From Eubacteriaceae bacterium CHKCI004 (GTDB lineage: Bacteria > Bacillota > Clostridia > Lachnospirales > Lachnospiraceae), in assembly GCA_900016875.1 (NCBI GenBank), contig FCNR01000071.1, positions 31,673 to 95,672 of the forward strand: DNA of 64,000 nt, read 5' to 3'. The translations under genes and the position numbers were made by a program. This document shows positions 1 through 7,474 of the stretch, piece after piece; positions within the stretch are counted from its first letter, which is position 1; every line of letters begins with the position of its first letter. The notes under the pieces are model-generated. The model saw only the letters and a program-made list of their open reading frames with translations, was not told the origin of the DNA and ran no database searches.

Positions 1-1
1 C

Positions 2-53
2 AATCTGGCATTGAAAAATAAATGGAATTGACCATTTGAGAAAATGCCAGATT
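2..53. repeat. 11-bp inverted repeat at a putative promoter
   Basis: AATCTGGCATT (2-12) is mirrored perfectly by AATGCCAGATT (43-53). A smaller nested dyad, AAATGG/CCATTT, lies between the arms. A TTGACC at 28-33 could be a -35 box with a weak -10 (TTATGT) at 52-57, so the dyad may be an operator over the promoter of the pyridoxamine kinase gene. It could equally be the end of a terminator of an upstream gene cut off by the window edge, although no T-run follows. Confidence 0.4.
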
Positions 54-101
54 ATGTTATGATACGAGAGCGGAACAATGAAAAGCGGAATGGAGAATAT
101 T

Positions 102-923
102 ATGAGAAGACAAAAACGGGTGGCGGTCATCAACGATGTGACCGGTTTCGGGCGATGTGCCGCGGCGGTGGCACAGCCGATTATTTCCGCCATGAAGATA
201 CAGTGCTGTGTGGTACCAACAGCAATTTTATCGGTGCATACGGGATTTCCCGATTACTATCTGCATGATTTTACGCCGTATCTCAAATCCTATATTGACA
301 GCTGGGAGAAAACAGGCATTGCCTTTGACGGTATCAGTTCCGGATTTATCGGTTCCAGAGAGCAGATTTCTCTGGTAGTTGATTTTTTTGAACGGTTTAA
401 GAAGGAGGATACGCTGGCGGTTGTGGATCCGGTGATGGGCGATTACGGTAAGCTGTATTCTTCTTATACTGATGAGATGTGTCAGGAAATGAAGCGATTG
501 CTGCCGTTTGCGGACGTTTTAACACCGAATCTCACGGAAGCCTGCCGGATGCTGGATTTGGATTATCACAATGTGGATATGTCTCCGGAATCCCTGAATG
601 ATATCAGCCGGGCGCTGAGCGAGCAGGGACCGGGAAGAGTGGTCATCACCGGATTGCAGCAGGGAGAACGTATCTTTAATTATGTTTATGAGAAAAATAA
701 AAATGCAAAGTTTATCGCCACCAGAAAGATCGGCGGCGACCGTTCCGGAACGGGAGATGTCTTTGCTTCCATCGTCACCGGAGCATTGATGCAGGGAGAC
801 GATTTTGAGAAGGCTGTGCGGCGGGCCATTGCATTTCTTGATAAAGCCATTGCATTTACTGTGCGGCAGAATCTGCCGTGGAACTACGGCATTTGTTTTG
901 AAGAATATTTGAAGGAACTGTAA
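102..923 (+). CDS. Pyridoxamine/pyridoxal kinase (PfkB-like fold)
   Basis: Cytosolic ATP-dependent kinase of the vitamin B6 salvage pathway, phosphorylating pyridoxal or pyridoxamine. Visible family motifs in order are INDVTGFGRC near the N-terminus, PTAILSVHTGF (substrate pocket), DPVMGDYG (metal/ATP site), TPNLTEA, and SGTGDVFASIV, the anion-hole motif whose Asp is the catalytic base. The 273-residue length fits the PdxY/PdxK group. The start at 102 is preferred because GGAG sits 6 nt upstream; an in-frame ATG at 78 has a poorer site. The motif set could also fit a hydroxymethylpyrimidine kinase, but the N-terminal GFGRC is typical of the pyridoxamine-kinase group. Confidence 0.85.
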   Translation: MRRQKRVAVINDVTGFGRCAAAVAQPIISAMKIQCCVVPTAILSVHTGFPDYYLHDFTPYLKSYIDSWEKTGIAFDGISSGFIGSREQISLVVDFFERFKKEDTLAVVDPVMGDYGKLYSSYTDEMCQEMKRLLPFADVLTPNLTEACRMLDLDYHNVDMSPESLNDISRALSEQGPGRVVITGLQQGERIFNYVYEKNKNAKFIATRKIGGDRSGTGDVFASIVTGALMQGDDFEKAVRRAIAFLDKAIAFTVRQNLPWNYGICFEEYLKEL

Positions 924-971
924 AACAACGGCGGCATATGTTTTGCAGAATACCGAAAGGAGTTGTAGAAA

Positions 972-1640
972 ATGATATTATATACGGTAAAAAACGGCGT
1001 GTATTATAATCTGGAGGATTTCCGCCAGGATCTGTCTGATCTGGGAGAAAACGGATTTCCCAACAAAATTTATATCAATATGACCAATCGCTGCTCCTGC
1101 GCATGTACATTTTGTCTGCGAAGCCTGAAGGAGTTTAACGAGCACAACAGCCTGTGGCTTCGGGAAGAGCCGACGGTGGACGAGGTGAAGGCAGAGTTTG
1201 AGAAGTACGACTGGTCCCATGTGGCAGAGATTATCTTCTGCGGGTTCGGAGAGCCGACCATGCGCCTTGACGATATGGTGGAAGTGGGCGCCTGGTTAAA
1301 GAGCGTGCGTCCGGAGATCCCGATTCGGGTCAATACCAACGGCCTGTCGGATCTGGTATTTGAAAAACCTACTGCGCAGTGCCTGCAGGGAATCGTGGAT
1401 ACGGTGTCCATCAGTCTCAATTCTTCCGACGCACAGAAATATGTGGACGTCACACGGAATCAATTTGGTCTCAAATCCTATCAGGCGATGATTGATTACG
1501 CCAAAGACTGTCAGAAATACGTGCCAAATGTGGTGATGACCGTCGTGGATATCATCGGCGAAGAGGAAGTGGCGGCCTGCCGGAAGGTCTGCGACGACAA
1601 CGGGCTGTTTCTGCGGGTTCGTCCGTATGAAGCAAACTAA
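972..1640 (+). CDS. TatD-associated radical SAM protein
   Basis: Short (222 residues) radical SAM enzyme. The [4Fe-4S]/SAM cluster motif CxxxCxxC is visible as CSCACTFC near residue 43, followed by FCGFGEPT, a variant of the GGE SAM-binding motif, and VNTNGLSD on the next strand. This arrangement matches the family usually found fused to or beside TatD nuclease, whose substrate is unknown. No tatD lies in this window, so the usual partner is absent from the immediate neighbourhood. AAAGGAG about 9 nt upstream supports the start. It is followed by ahpC in the same direction, with a hairpin between them. Confidence 0.8.
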   Translation: MILYTVKNGVYYNLEDFRQDLSDLGENGFPNKIYINMTNRCSCACTFCLRSLKEFNEHNSLWLREEPTVDEVKAEFEKYDWSHVAEIIFCGFGEPTMRLDDMVEVGAWLKSVRPEIPIRVNTNGLSDLVFEKPTAQCLQGIVDTVSISLNSSDAQKYVDVTRNQFGLKSYQAMIDYAKDCQKYVPNVVMTVVDIIGEEEVAACRKVCDDNGLFLRVRPYEAN

Positions 1641-1696
1641 TCGGCGCAGCCGAAGTCATAATTTCATATGCATAGTTTCCCCGGAAACACAGATAC

Positions 1697-1721
1697 TACC
1701 TCCGTAAGGAGGTATTTTTTT
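1697..1721 (+). promoter_or_regulatory. Hairpin sequestering the ahpC ribosome binding site
   Basis: TACCTCC (1697-1703), loop GTAA, GGAGGTA (1708-1714) form a perfect 7-bp stem with a GNRA tetraloop, followed by seven T residues running directly into the ahpC ATG at 1722. The 3' arm is the Shine-Dalgarno sequence itself, so the structure could act as a translational switch and/or an intrinsic terminator ahead of ahpC. Confidence 0.6.
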
Positions 1722-2285
1722 ATGTCTTATATCGGAAAGAAAGTTTGTGAATTTGAATTACAGGCCTACGCGAAAGACAGCTTTCAGACGCTGACAAGAA
1801 ATGATCTGACGGGACATTGGTCTGTTCTTTTTTTCTATCCGGCGGATTTCACCTTTGTATGTCCGACGGAGCTGGAGGACTTGCAGGACAAATACGAGGA
1901 GTTTAAGAAGATGGACTGTGAGGTGTACGGCATCTCCTGTGATTCCCATTTTGTGCATAAGGCGTGGCACGACCATTCTGAGCGTATCGGAAAGCTCACC
2001 TATCCGCTGATCGCGGATCCCACCGGCCTGCTGGTGAGGGATCTGGACATTATGATCGAGAAGGACGGTATGGCGGAACGGGGAACGTTTATCCTGAATC
2101 CTGACTGTGAGATTACCGCCTATGAAGTCATCGCAGGAAATGTGGGAAGAAATGCTGAGGAGATCGTCCGCCGGGTGCAGGCGCTGCAGTTTGTGGCGGA
2201 GCACGGAGATGACGTGTGTCCGGCAAAATGGAAGCCGGGCGAGGAAACCTTGAAACCGGGCATTGATTTAGTGGGGATTTTGTAA
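1722..2285 (+). CDS. ahpC: Peroxiredoxin, alkyl hydroperoxide reductase subunit C
   Basis: Typical 2-Cys peroxiredoxin that reduces H2O2 and organic hydroperoxides in the cytosol. The peroxidatic Cys is C47 in FTFVCPTE and the resolving Cys is C166 in DDVCPAKW. The 187-residue length matches bacterial AhpC. The start at 1722 (MSYIGKK) has AAGGAGG upstream and fits family N-termini, so in-frame codons from 1668 are not used. Its stop overlaps the start of the next gene by one base (TAATG), giving translational coupling to the flavoprotein that would re-reduce it. Expression may be controlled by the hairpin over its ribosome binding site. Confidence 0.95.
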   Translation: MSYIGKKVCEFELQAYAKDSFQTLTRNDLTGHWSVLFFYPADFTFVCPTELEDLQDKYEEFKKMDCEVYGISCDSHFVHKAWHDHSERIGKLTYPLIADPTGLLVRDLDIMIEKDGMAERGTFILNPDCEITAYEVIAGNVGRNAEEIVRRVQALQFVAEHGDDVCPAKWKPGEETLKPGIDLVGIL

Positions 2286-4138
2286 TGGCAGAAAAACATC
2301 AGACAGTGATTATCGGAGGCGGCCCGGCGGGGCTTACGGCAGCCATCTATTTGAGGAGGGCGGGCTATGAGGTGCTGGTGCTGGAAAAAGAGGAGGAAGG
2401 CGGGCAGATCCGTATCTCCGAGGAAGTGGTCAACTATCCCGGTGTGGAGCGCACTGACGGAGAGACGCTCATGGAGACCATGCGGCGGCAGGCTGTGAAT
2501 TTCGGTGCCCAGATCCGCCGGGAAAATGTTATCAGCGCTTCGCTCACCGACAGCGTGAAGGTCATTCAGACCGAGAGAAATCATTATGAAGCGCCGGTCA
2601 TCATTTACGCCGCAGGCTCTGTGCCGAGGAAGCTGGATTTTCCGGGAGAGAGCGAGTTTGCCGGCCGGGGAATCGCCTACTGCGCCACCTGCGACGGAGA
2701 ATTATTTACCGACAAACCGATTTTTGTGGTGGGCGGCGGCTATGCCGCAGCGGAGGAAGCAATTTATCTGACCCGCTATTCAAAGCCGGTGATGATGATT
2801 GTCCGGGAGCCGGATTTTACCTGCGCCAAAAAGCTTGCCGACACGGTGAAGGCGCACCCGGATATTAAGATTGAGTACAATACGGAGATCGTCCGGGTGG
2901 AGGGCGATACTTCGGTGAAGAAAATTGTCTTTAAAAATGCGCTGAGCGGCAAGGAGTGGAACTTTGAGAATACAGATACCATCGGCATCTTTATCTTTGC
3001 CGGATATCTGCCGCAGACGGATATTGTAAAAAAACAATTAATCTGTGACATGCAGGGCTATCTGCTCACCGACGACGGAAAACGCACCAACGTGGAAGGC
3101 GTGTACGGGGCCGGAGATGTGTGTCAGAAACGGCTTCGCCAGCTGGTGACCGCAGTTGCCGACGGCGCGGTGGCGGCGGAGACCATTGTGGCCGATTATC
3201 CGCTGGATCAGCTGGCGTCATGTGTCGGACCAGACGGGAAGGACGCAGACGGTAAACCACAGAACAAAACCGGCGCGGACAGCCGGGCCGCCGGACAGGA
3301 CACCCTGATCGCTAATGTGCGCAGCCAGATTCAGGGCCAGGAGGAGAAAAAGCTTTATACCGGGCAGGAAGAACCGGCAGTCATGGACAGACACAAGGAG
3401 ATGCGATCATCGGTACAGCAGGCAGCTATGCATTTGTCCGAACAGATGGAAGGTGTTCTTCGTCCGGATTCCAGGTTTAAAGACATTTACTCGGAGATCA
3501 AAGAGGTGGAAAGCCGTTTTGAGACCATTCCGGAGTGTCGGGTGTCGCTGGATGATTCCGGGACTTCGGAGCAGGTGCGCGCCTTTATGGAGGAGCTGGA
3601 GGAGGCTATGCCGAAGGTGCATATTTATTATGAGGAGACAGGTGTGTCAGGGAGCCGCGAGAAAAGCGCCGGGGGAGAAGCCGAAGCTGCCGGCGGCCCC
3701 ATTGTGCCCGCCATCAGCATTTCTTCAAAGGACGGCGGGAAAACGGGGATGTTTTTTCACGGGACGCCGGGCGGTCACGAATTTTCCAGCTTTTTGTCAA
3801 CACTCTATCAGGCTGCGGGACCGGGGAAACCATTGATGGATGATATACTTTCCCAGATCAGGTCCATCCGGACGCCGGTGCGGCTGGATGTGGGAGTGAC
3901 TCTGTCCTGTACCAAATGTCCGGAGCTGGTGAGCAGCGCCATGATGGTGGCGGCTCACAGCCCGAAAGTGGAGGTTCATGTGGTGAATCTGGCTCAGTTC
4001 CCCGAATTTAAAGAAAGACATCAGATCTTTAGTGTTCCATTTCTTATGGTTAACGGCGAAAAGGCTTATTATGGAAAGAAAAGTGTGGAGGAGCTGATGA
4101 AAATCATTGGGGACGCCATCGGAAAGGAGGTCGTATAG
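2285..4138 (+). CDS. AhpF-like thioredoxin reductase with C-terminal AhpF N-domain
   Basis: FAD/NAD(P)H disulfide oxidoreductase expected to donate electrons to the adjacent AhpC. Residues 1-310 form a thioredoxin-reductase core: FAD site IIGGGPAGLTAA, redox centre C133-A-T-C136 followed by DGE, NAD(P)H site VGGGYAAAEEA, and FAD site GAGDV. A charged linker of about 85 residues follows. The last ~200 residues resemble the tandem thioredoxin-fold domain of E. coli AhpF, with a redox pair C542-T-K-C545. In E. coli AhpF that domain is at the N-terminus, so the order here is swapped. This swapped type is known beside ahpC in genomes that lack canonical ahpF. Length 617 residues. Confidence 0.88.
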   Translation: MAEKHQTVIIGGGPAGLTAAIYLRRAGYEVLVLEKEEEGGQIRISEEVVNYPGVERTDGETLMETMRRQAVNFGAQIRRENVISASLTDSVKVIQTERNHYEAPVIIYAAGSVPRKLDFPGESEFAGRGIAYCATCDGELFTDKPIFVVGGGYAAAEEAIYLTRYSKPVMMIVREPDFTCAKKLADTVKAHPDIKIEYNTEIVRVEGDTSVKKIVFKNALSGKEWNFENTDTIGIFIFAGYLPQTDIVKKQLICDMQGYLLTDDGKRTNVEGVYGAGDVCQKRLRQLVTAVADGAVAAETIVADYPLDQLASCVGPDGKDADGKPQNKTGADSRAAGQDTLIANVRSQIQGQEEKKLYTGQEEPAVMDRHKEMRSSVQQAAMHLSEQMEGVLRPDSRFKDIYSEIKEVESRFETIPECRVSLDDSGTSEQVRAFMEELEEAMPKVHIYYEETGVSGSREKSAGGEAEAAGGPIVPAISISSKDGGKTGMFFHGTPGGHEFSSFLSTLYQAAGPGKPLMDDILSQIRSIRTPVRLDVGVTLSCTKCPELVSSAMMVAAHSPKVEVHVVNLAQFPEFKERHQIFSVPFLMVNGEKAYYGKKSVEELMKIIGDAIGKEVV

Positions 4139-4139
4139 T

Positions 4140-5087
4140 GTGAAAAGGGATGATAAAAGAAAAATTGTTCTGGTGGGAACCGGCATGGTGGGTATGAGTT
4201 ACGCCTATGCGCTGCTCAATCAGAATCTCTGTGACGAGCTGGTGCTCATTGATATCGACAAAAAAAGAGCGGAAGGTGAAGCCATGGATTTGAATCATGG
4301 CGTGGCTTTCAGCGGCGGAAATATGGAAATCTACGCTGGACAGTACAAGGACTGCGGGGACGCGGATCTGGTGGTATTGACAGCGGGGCTGCCTCAGAAG
4401 GAGGGGCAGAGCCGTCTGGATCTGCTGAAAGAAAACCGGAAGGTATTTCAGTCCATTCTGGAACCTGTGCTTGACAGTGGATTCCACGGTATCTTTCTGG
4501 TGGCCACCAATCCGGTGGATATCATGGCAAAGATTGTCTATGAGATCAGCGGATTTCCTCCCGGACGGGTGGTGGGAACCGGAACCGCTCTTGATACAGC
4601 CAGACTCCGTTACCTGTTGGGTGAAAAATTTATCATTGACCCGAGAAATATGCACGCTTACGTGATGGGAGAACATGGAGACAGTGAATTTGTGCCGTGG
4701 AGTCAGGCGATGATGGCGACGAAACCTATTTTTGACCTGTGCAGCGAGACAGAAGGCTGTCATTTTCAGGAGCTGCTGGAGATTGAGGAGGAGGTGCGCA
4801 TGGCCGCCTATAAGATTATCGAAGCAAAGCGTGCCACCTATTATGGTATAGGAATGGCAATGGCGCGGATCACAAAAGCCATTCTGGGAAATGAGTACAG
4901 CGTGCTTACGGTATCGGCTCTGCTGCAGGGAGAATACGGGGAACATGGCGTTTTTATCGGAATCCCCTGCGTGGTGAACCGAATGGGAGTCAGCCGGATT
5001 GTGGAACTCACTTTAAGTGCGGAGGAAAAACAGAGACTGCATTTATCCTGCGAAACGCTTAATGAGACTTATCAGGATCTGGCGTAG
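4140..5087 (+). CDS. ldh: L-lactate dehydrogenase
   Basis: Reduces pyruvate to L-lactate with NADH, regenerating NAD+ in fermentation; cytosolic tetramer. Visible are the Rossmann motif VGTGMVGMSYA, the mobile loop with substrate Arg (GQSRLDLL), ATNPVD, LDTARLR with the carboxylate-binding Arg, and the active-site MGEHGDSEF containing the catalytic His. The GTG at 4140 is chosen because AAAGGAGG ends 9 nt upstream and gives the usual ~315 residues; an ATG at 4107 would overlap the preceding gene by 32 nt. It follows the flavoprotein by only one base, so it probably shares its transcript. Malate dehydrogenase is the alternative, but the loop and length favour LDH. Confidence 0.92.
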   Translation: MKRDDKRKIVLVGTGMVGMSYAYALLNQNLCDELVLIDIDKKRAEGEAMDLNHGVAFSGGNMEIYAGQYKDCGDADLVVLTAGLPQKEGQSRLDLLKENRKVFQSILEPVLDSGFHGIFLVATNPVDIMAKIVYEISGFPPGRVVGTGTALDTARLRYLLGEKFIIDPRNMHAYVMGEHGDSEFVPWSQAMMATKPIFDLCSETEGCHFQELLEIEEEVRMAAYKIIEAKRATYYGIGMAMARITKAILGNEYSVLTVSALLQGEYGEHGVFIGIPCVVNRMGVSRIVELTLSAEEKQRLHLSCETLNETYQDLA

Positions 5088-5274
5088 GACAGTTTCTGGC
5101 AAAGCTGTCTCGGTATGATTTTAGTATGGTTTCAGGATGCATTTTCTTCCGCGGGAGCATCTGCATGAATTTTTTTTACAAAAGCAGGCAAACTTTTTCG
5201 TTTTGTGCTATACTAGGTTACTGACATATTTATATTTTAGTGAAGGAATGTGTCAGCGCACTGTATTGCGAATC

Positions 5275-5306
5275 ATTCATCACTGCATACATATGCAGTG
5301 ATGAAT
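5275..5306. repeat. Perfect 14-bp inverted repeat, 4-nt loop
   Basis: ATTCATCACTGCAT at 5275-5288 and its exact reverse complement at 5293-5306 flank the loop ACAT. No T-run follows, so it is not a classical terminator. It is either an operator or an RNA stem upstream of the PHP phosphatase gene. Confidence 0.8.
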
Positions 5307-5339
5307 TACCGCATGGGGGAGGAAGCCTGTAAAAAGGAA

Positions 5340-5365
5340 ATTAGTCTATAAAAATTAGTCTATAA
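5340..5365 (+). repeat. 12-bp direct repeat before the PHP gene
   Basis: ATTAGTCTATAA occurs at 5340-5351 and again at 5354-5365, a period of 14. The second copy creates TATAAT, which might serve as a -10 box but would leave almost no leader before the ribosome binding site at 5375-5380. Confidence 0.6.
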
Positions 5366-5385
5366 TAAGTATGGAAGGAGTCAAC

Positions 5386-6108
5386 ATGGATTATTTACTG
5401 GATGTACATACTCATACGATAGCCAGCGGACATGCATATAACAGTATGATGGAGATGGCGAAAGCCGGATTTGAGAAAGGGCTAAAATTGCTGGGCATTA
5501 CAGAACACGCACCGATGATGCCGGGAAGCTGCAGCAATATGTATTTTCACAATTTAAAAGTTGTGCCGAGATCCCTGTGCGGCATTGAGGTGATGCTTGG
5601 TGCGGAGCTTAATATACTGGATTATGACGGACATGTGGATCTGGATGACCATGTGCTGCGGCAGCTTGACATAAAGATTGCCAGCCTCCACAGTGTGTGT
5701 ATTCTGCCGGGAACCAGAGAGGAGAACACCAGGGCGGTGCTCGGAGCTATTCGTAATCCTATGATCGATATCATCGGTCATCCGGATGACGGCATCTATC
5801 CGCTTGATTATGAGCCGATCGTGGAAGCTGCCAGAGAGACGAATACTCTTCTGGAAGTAAATAATAATTCTCTGAATCCCATGGGAGCCAGAAAGAATAC
5901 CCGGGGGAATCTGATTACCATGCTGGAACTTTGCAAACAATATGAACAGCCGGTGATCATGAACAGCGATGCGCATGTATTCGCTGATGTGGGGCGCCGG
6001 GATTTTTCAGAAGAGCTGATCCGGGATCTGGATTTTCCTGAAGAACTGATCGTGAATCGTTCCGTGGGCGTGTTTAAAGATTATATAAATAAGAAATATC
6101 AGAAATAG
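5386..6108 (+). CDS. PHP-domain phosphatase (YcdX family)
   Basis: Metal-dependent phosphoesterase of the polymerase and histidinol phosphatase (PHP) superfamily, 240 residues. Metal-ligand motifs visible are DVHTHT at the N-terminus, GITEHAP, GAELNI, KIASLHS, IIGHPDD and MNSDAHVF, the set expected for a trinuclear site. The start at 5386 (MDYLLDVHT) is preferred over 5371 because AAGGAG lies 5 nt upstream. The true substrate is not deducible; family members hydrolyse small phosphate esters. The YerC-like regulator follows after 12 nt, so the two are probably co-transcribed. Confidence 0.85.
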   Translation: MDYLLDVHTHTIASGHAYNSMMEMAKAGFEKGLKLLGITEHAPMMPGSCSNMYFHNLKVVPRSLCGIEVMLGAELNILDYDGHVDLDDHVLRQLDIKIASLHSVCILPGTREENTRAVLGAIRNPMIDIIGHPDDGIYPLDYEPIVEAARETNTLLEVNNNSLNPMGARKNTRGNLITMLELCKQYEQPVIMNSDAHVFADVGRRDFSEELIRDLDFPEELIVNRSVGVFKDYINKKYQK

Positions 6109-6120
6109 GGGGAAAGCGAT

Positions 6121-6429
6121 ATGGGAAAAAATGTACATACACCGGAGGTAGAGAAGCTGTTAAAGGGAATCCTCTGCCTGGAAAATGTGGAAGAATGTTA
6201 CGCCTTTTTTGAGGATCTTTGTACAATCAATGAGCTGCTTTCTCTCGGACAGAGATTTGAGGTGGCAAATATGCTGAGAAATCACCGCACTTATAATGAG
6301 GTGGCGGAAGAAACGGGGGCATCCACAGCGACCATCAGCCGTGTCAACAGGTGTTTAAATTATGGCACTGACGGATATGATCTGGTGATCCGGCGGCTGA
6401 AGGAGAGAGAAGAGCAGCAGGAAGATTGA
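6121..6429 (+). CDS. TrpR-like protein of the YerC/YecD family
   Basis: Small (102 residues) helix-turn-helix protein with the TrpR fold. The DNA-reading helices are recognisable in TYNEVAEETGASTATISRVNRCL, preceded by the all-alpha ELLSLGQRFEVANML dimerisation region. The family is common in Firmicutes and its target is uncertain; it lacks clear evidence of tryptophan sensing. It lies 12 nt downstream of the PHP phosphatase with GGGGGAAAG as ribosome binding site and is followed by a strong convergent terminator. Confidence 0.85.
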   Translation: MGKNVHTPEVEKLLKGILCLENVEECYAFFEDLCTINELLSLGQRFEVANMLRNHRTYNEVAEETGASTATISRVNRCLNYGTDGYDLVIRRLKEREEQQED

Positions 6430-6481
6430 TTTCAAAATCAAACAATCAATGCAGAAGAAATGTATTGTCGGCAAAAAGAAA

Positions 6482-6551
6482 AATACCGCTCATACAGCCA
6501 TGCAGACGGAAAAAGTACATCTGCCTGCGGCCGTGCAGCGGTATTTTTTTA
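6482..6551. terminator. Bidirectional terminator between convergent genes
   Basis: AATACCGCT (6482-6490) pairs perfectly with AGCGGTATT (6537-6545), followed by a T-run on the plus strand. A-rich sequence before the left arm gives a U-run on the minus transcript. It separates the YerC-like gene from the convergent DUF1836 gene. Confidence 0.65.
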
Positions 6552-6552
6552 T

Positions 6553-7197
6553 CTATTCTGTTTTATTGTTCTTGGAACTTTTTTTGGCTTTTTTCTCCGC
6601 CGGGCTATTCTTCTGGCGGCGGCAGTCGATGATCTTCTCAATGGCCTGTTTCCTGACATAAATGTCATAGCACAGCTTATAAATAAAAATGAGATCATCC
6701 AGATATTCGCCGTCTTCTTCGGAAGGGGAAAAGGCAGCAAAAGAGTCTCTGGAATTCTCCCAGTCTGAAAGAATCTGTTTTTCTATGTCGGGATGCCTGT
6801 CGGATGTTTCAGATAAAAGCTTGTCATAAATGTCTTTCAGCGACAGGCCATTTTCAGTATTGGCCGGAAAATATTCCTTTGTCAACGGCTCCAGGATACT
6901 CTGGATGTCCGTGATGGACAACATGTTTTTCAGCCGGTATATGAGAATCAGAAGAAAAATATGCTCTCTGGAATATTTTTTCTTCACCGAAGGAGGAAGA
7001 AGATGATTCTTCGTATAATTGTTGATCATGGTTTTTGTCATGATTTTGTCTTCAGGGTATCTCCTGGAATCTGCCAGATGTGTATCCATGAAAGTCGTTA
7101 TCTGATCCATGTACAGGTCAATGTTGGGAATATCCGCCGATGGGACGGATGATACCTGCAGCAGGGAAAGCAGCCAGTCATTTGTATTTGTATTCAA
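6553..7197 (-). CDS. DUF1836 domain protein, putative regulator
   Basis: 214 residues. The DUF1836 core is visible: TKTMINNYTKNHLLPP, KKKYSREHI, then a Leu/Ile-rich helix IFLLILIYRLK and MLSITDIQSIL. The pattern is reminiscent of a MerR-like winged helix, with an N-terminal extension and a basic Lys-rich tail. DNA binding is inferred, not shown. The start is TTG at 7197, supported by GGAGG seven bases upstream and by the absence of a nearby ATG. It is divergent from the SPFH gene, and the ~280-nt gap contains a tandem repeat that could be its binding region. Confidence 0.75.
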   Translation of the reverse strand: MNTNTNDWLLSLLQVSSVPSADIPNIDLYMDQITTFMDTHLADSRRYPEDKIMTKTMINNYTKNHLLPPSVKKKYSREHIFLLILIYRLKNMLSITDIQSILEPLTKEYFPANTENGLSLKDIYDKLLSETSDRHPDIEKQILSDWENSRDSFAAFSPSEEDGEYLDDLIFIYKLCYDIYVRKQAIEKIIDCRRQKNSPAEKKAKKSSKNNKTE

Positions 7198-7308
7198 AAA
7201 ATCGCCTCCGTCATTATTAGTATGCCGTCATGTGCCTGGGGCAGTGAATAGTCATCAGGGACATGATATCTATATTATATTGTTTTTATTACCAGATGAC
7301 AAGGAAAA

Positions 7309-7358
7309 GTGAGAAATTTTTCTTTCTGGTTTTGTGAGAAATTTTTCTTTCTGGTTTT
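7309..7358 (+). repeat. Perfect 25-bp tandem duplication
   Basis: A 25-nt unit beginning GTGAGAAATTTTTC is repeated exactly at 7309-7333 and 7334-7358. It sits between the divergent DUF1836 and SPFH genes and abuts the -35 box of the SPFH promoter, where it could provide duplicated regulator sites. Confidence 0.9.
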
Positions 7359-7361
7359 AGA

Positions 7362-7390
7362 GTGACATCCCCGGTCTGGTATTGTATAAT
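7362..7390 (+). promoter_or_regulatory. Sigma-A type promoter of the SPFH gene
   Basis: GTGACA (7362-7367), 17-bp spacer, TATAAT (7385-7390). The likely start point is about 80 nt before the coding region at 7475. Confidence 0.65.
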
Positions 7391-7474
7391 TGAGATACTG
7401 TACTGCGGGAAGATGTGTTCCCGCTCTGACAGCTCGTGATACTGGTATTTTTAGAAAGCAGACAGGAGGAGATT

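Larger units (their letters stand above)
5209..5385 (+). promoter_or_regulatory. Putative promoter and structured leader of the PHP gene
   Basis: TATACT at 5209-5214 is a candidate -10 box with a weak -35. The region down to the start at 5386 holds CTGACA/TGTCAG arms (5221-5226, 5250-5255), a perfect 14-bp dyad (5275-5306), a direct repeat and a second -10-like TATAAT at 5361-5366. This amounts to a long untranslated leader or an operator region. Confidence 0.35.

Noticed and set aside
4104..4946. 280-codon antisense frame over ldh
   Set aside because: It is complementary to ldh, which has all its catalytic motifs, and has no motif of its own.
6426..6768. Three overlapping small plus-strand frames after the YerC-like gene
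   Set aside because: They cover the terminator and the complement of the DUF1836 gene; no motif or ribosome binding site supports them.
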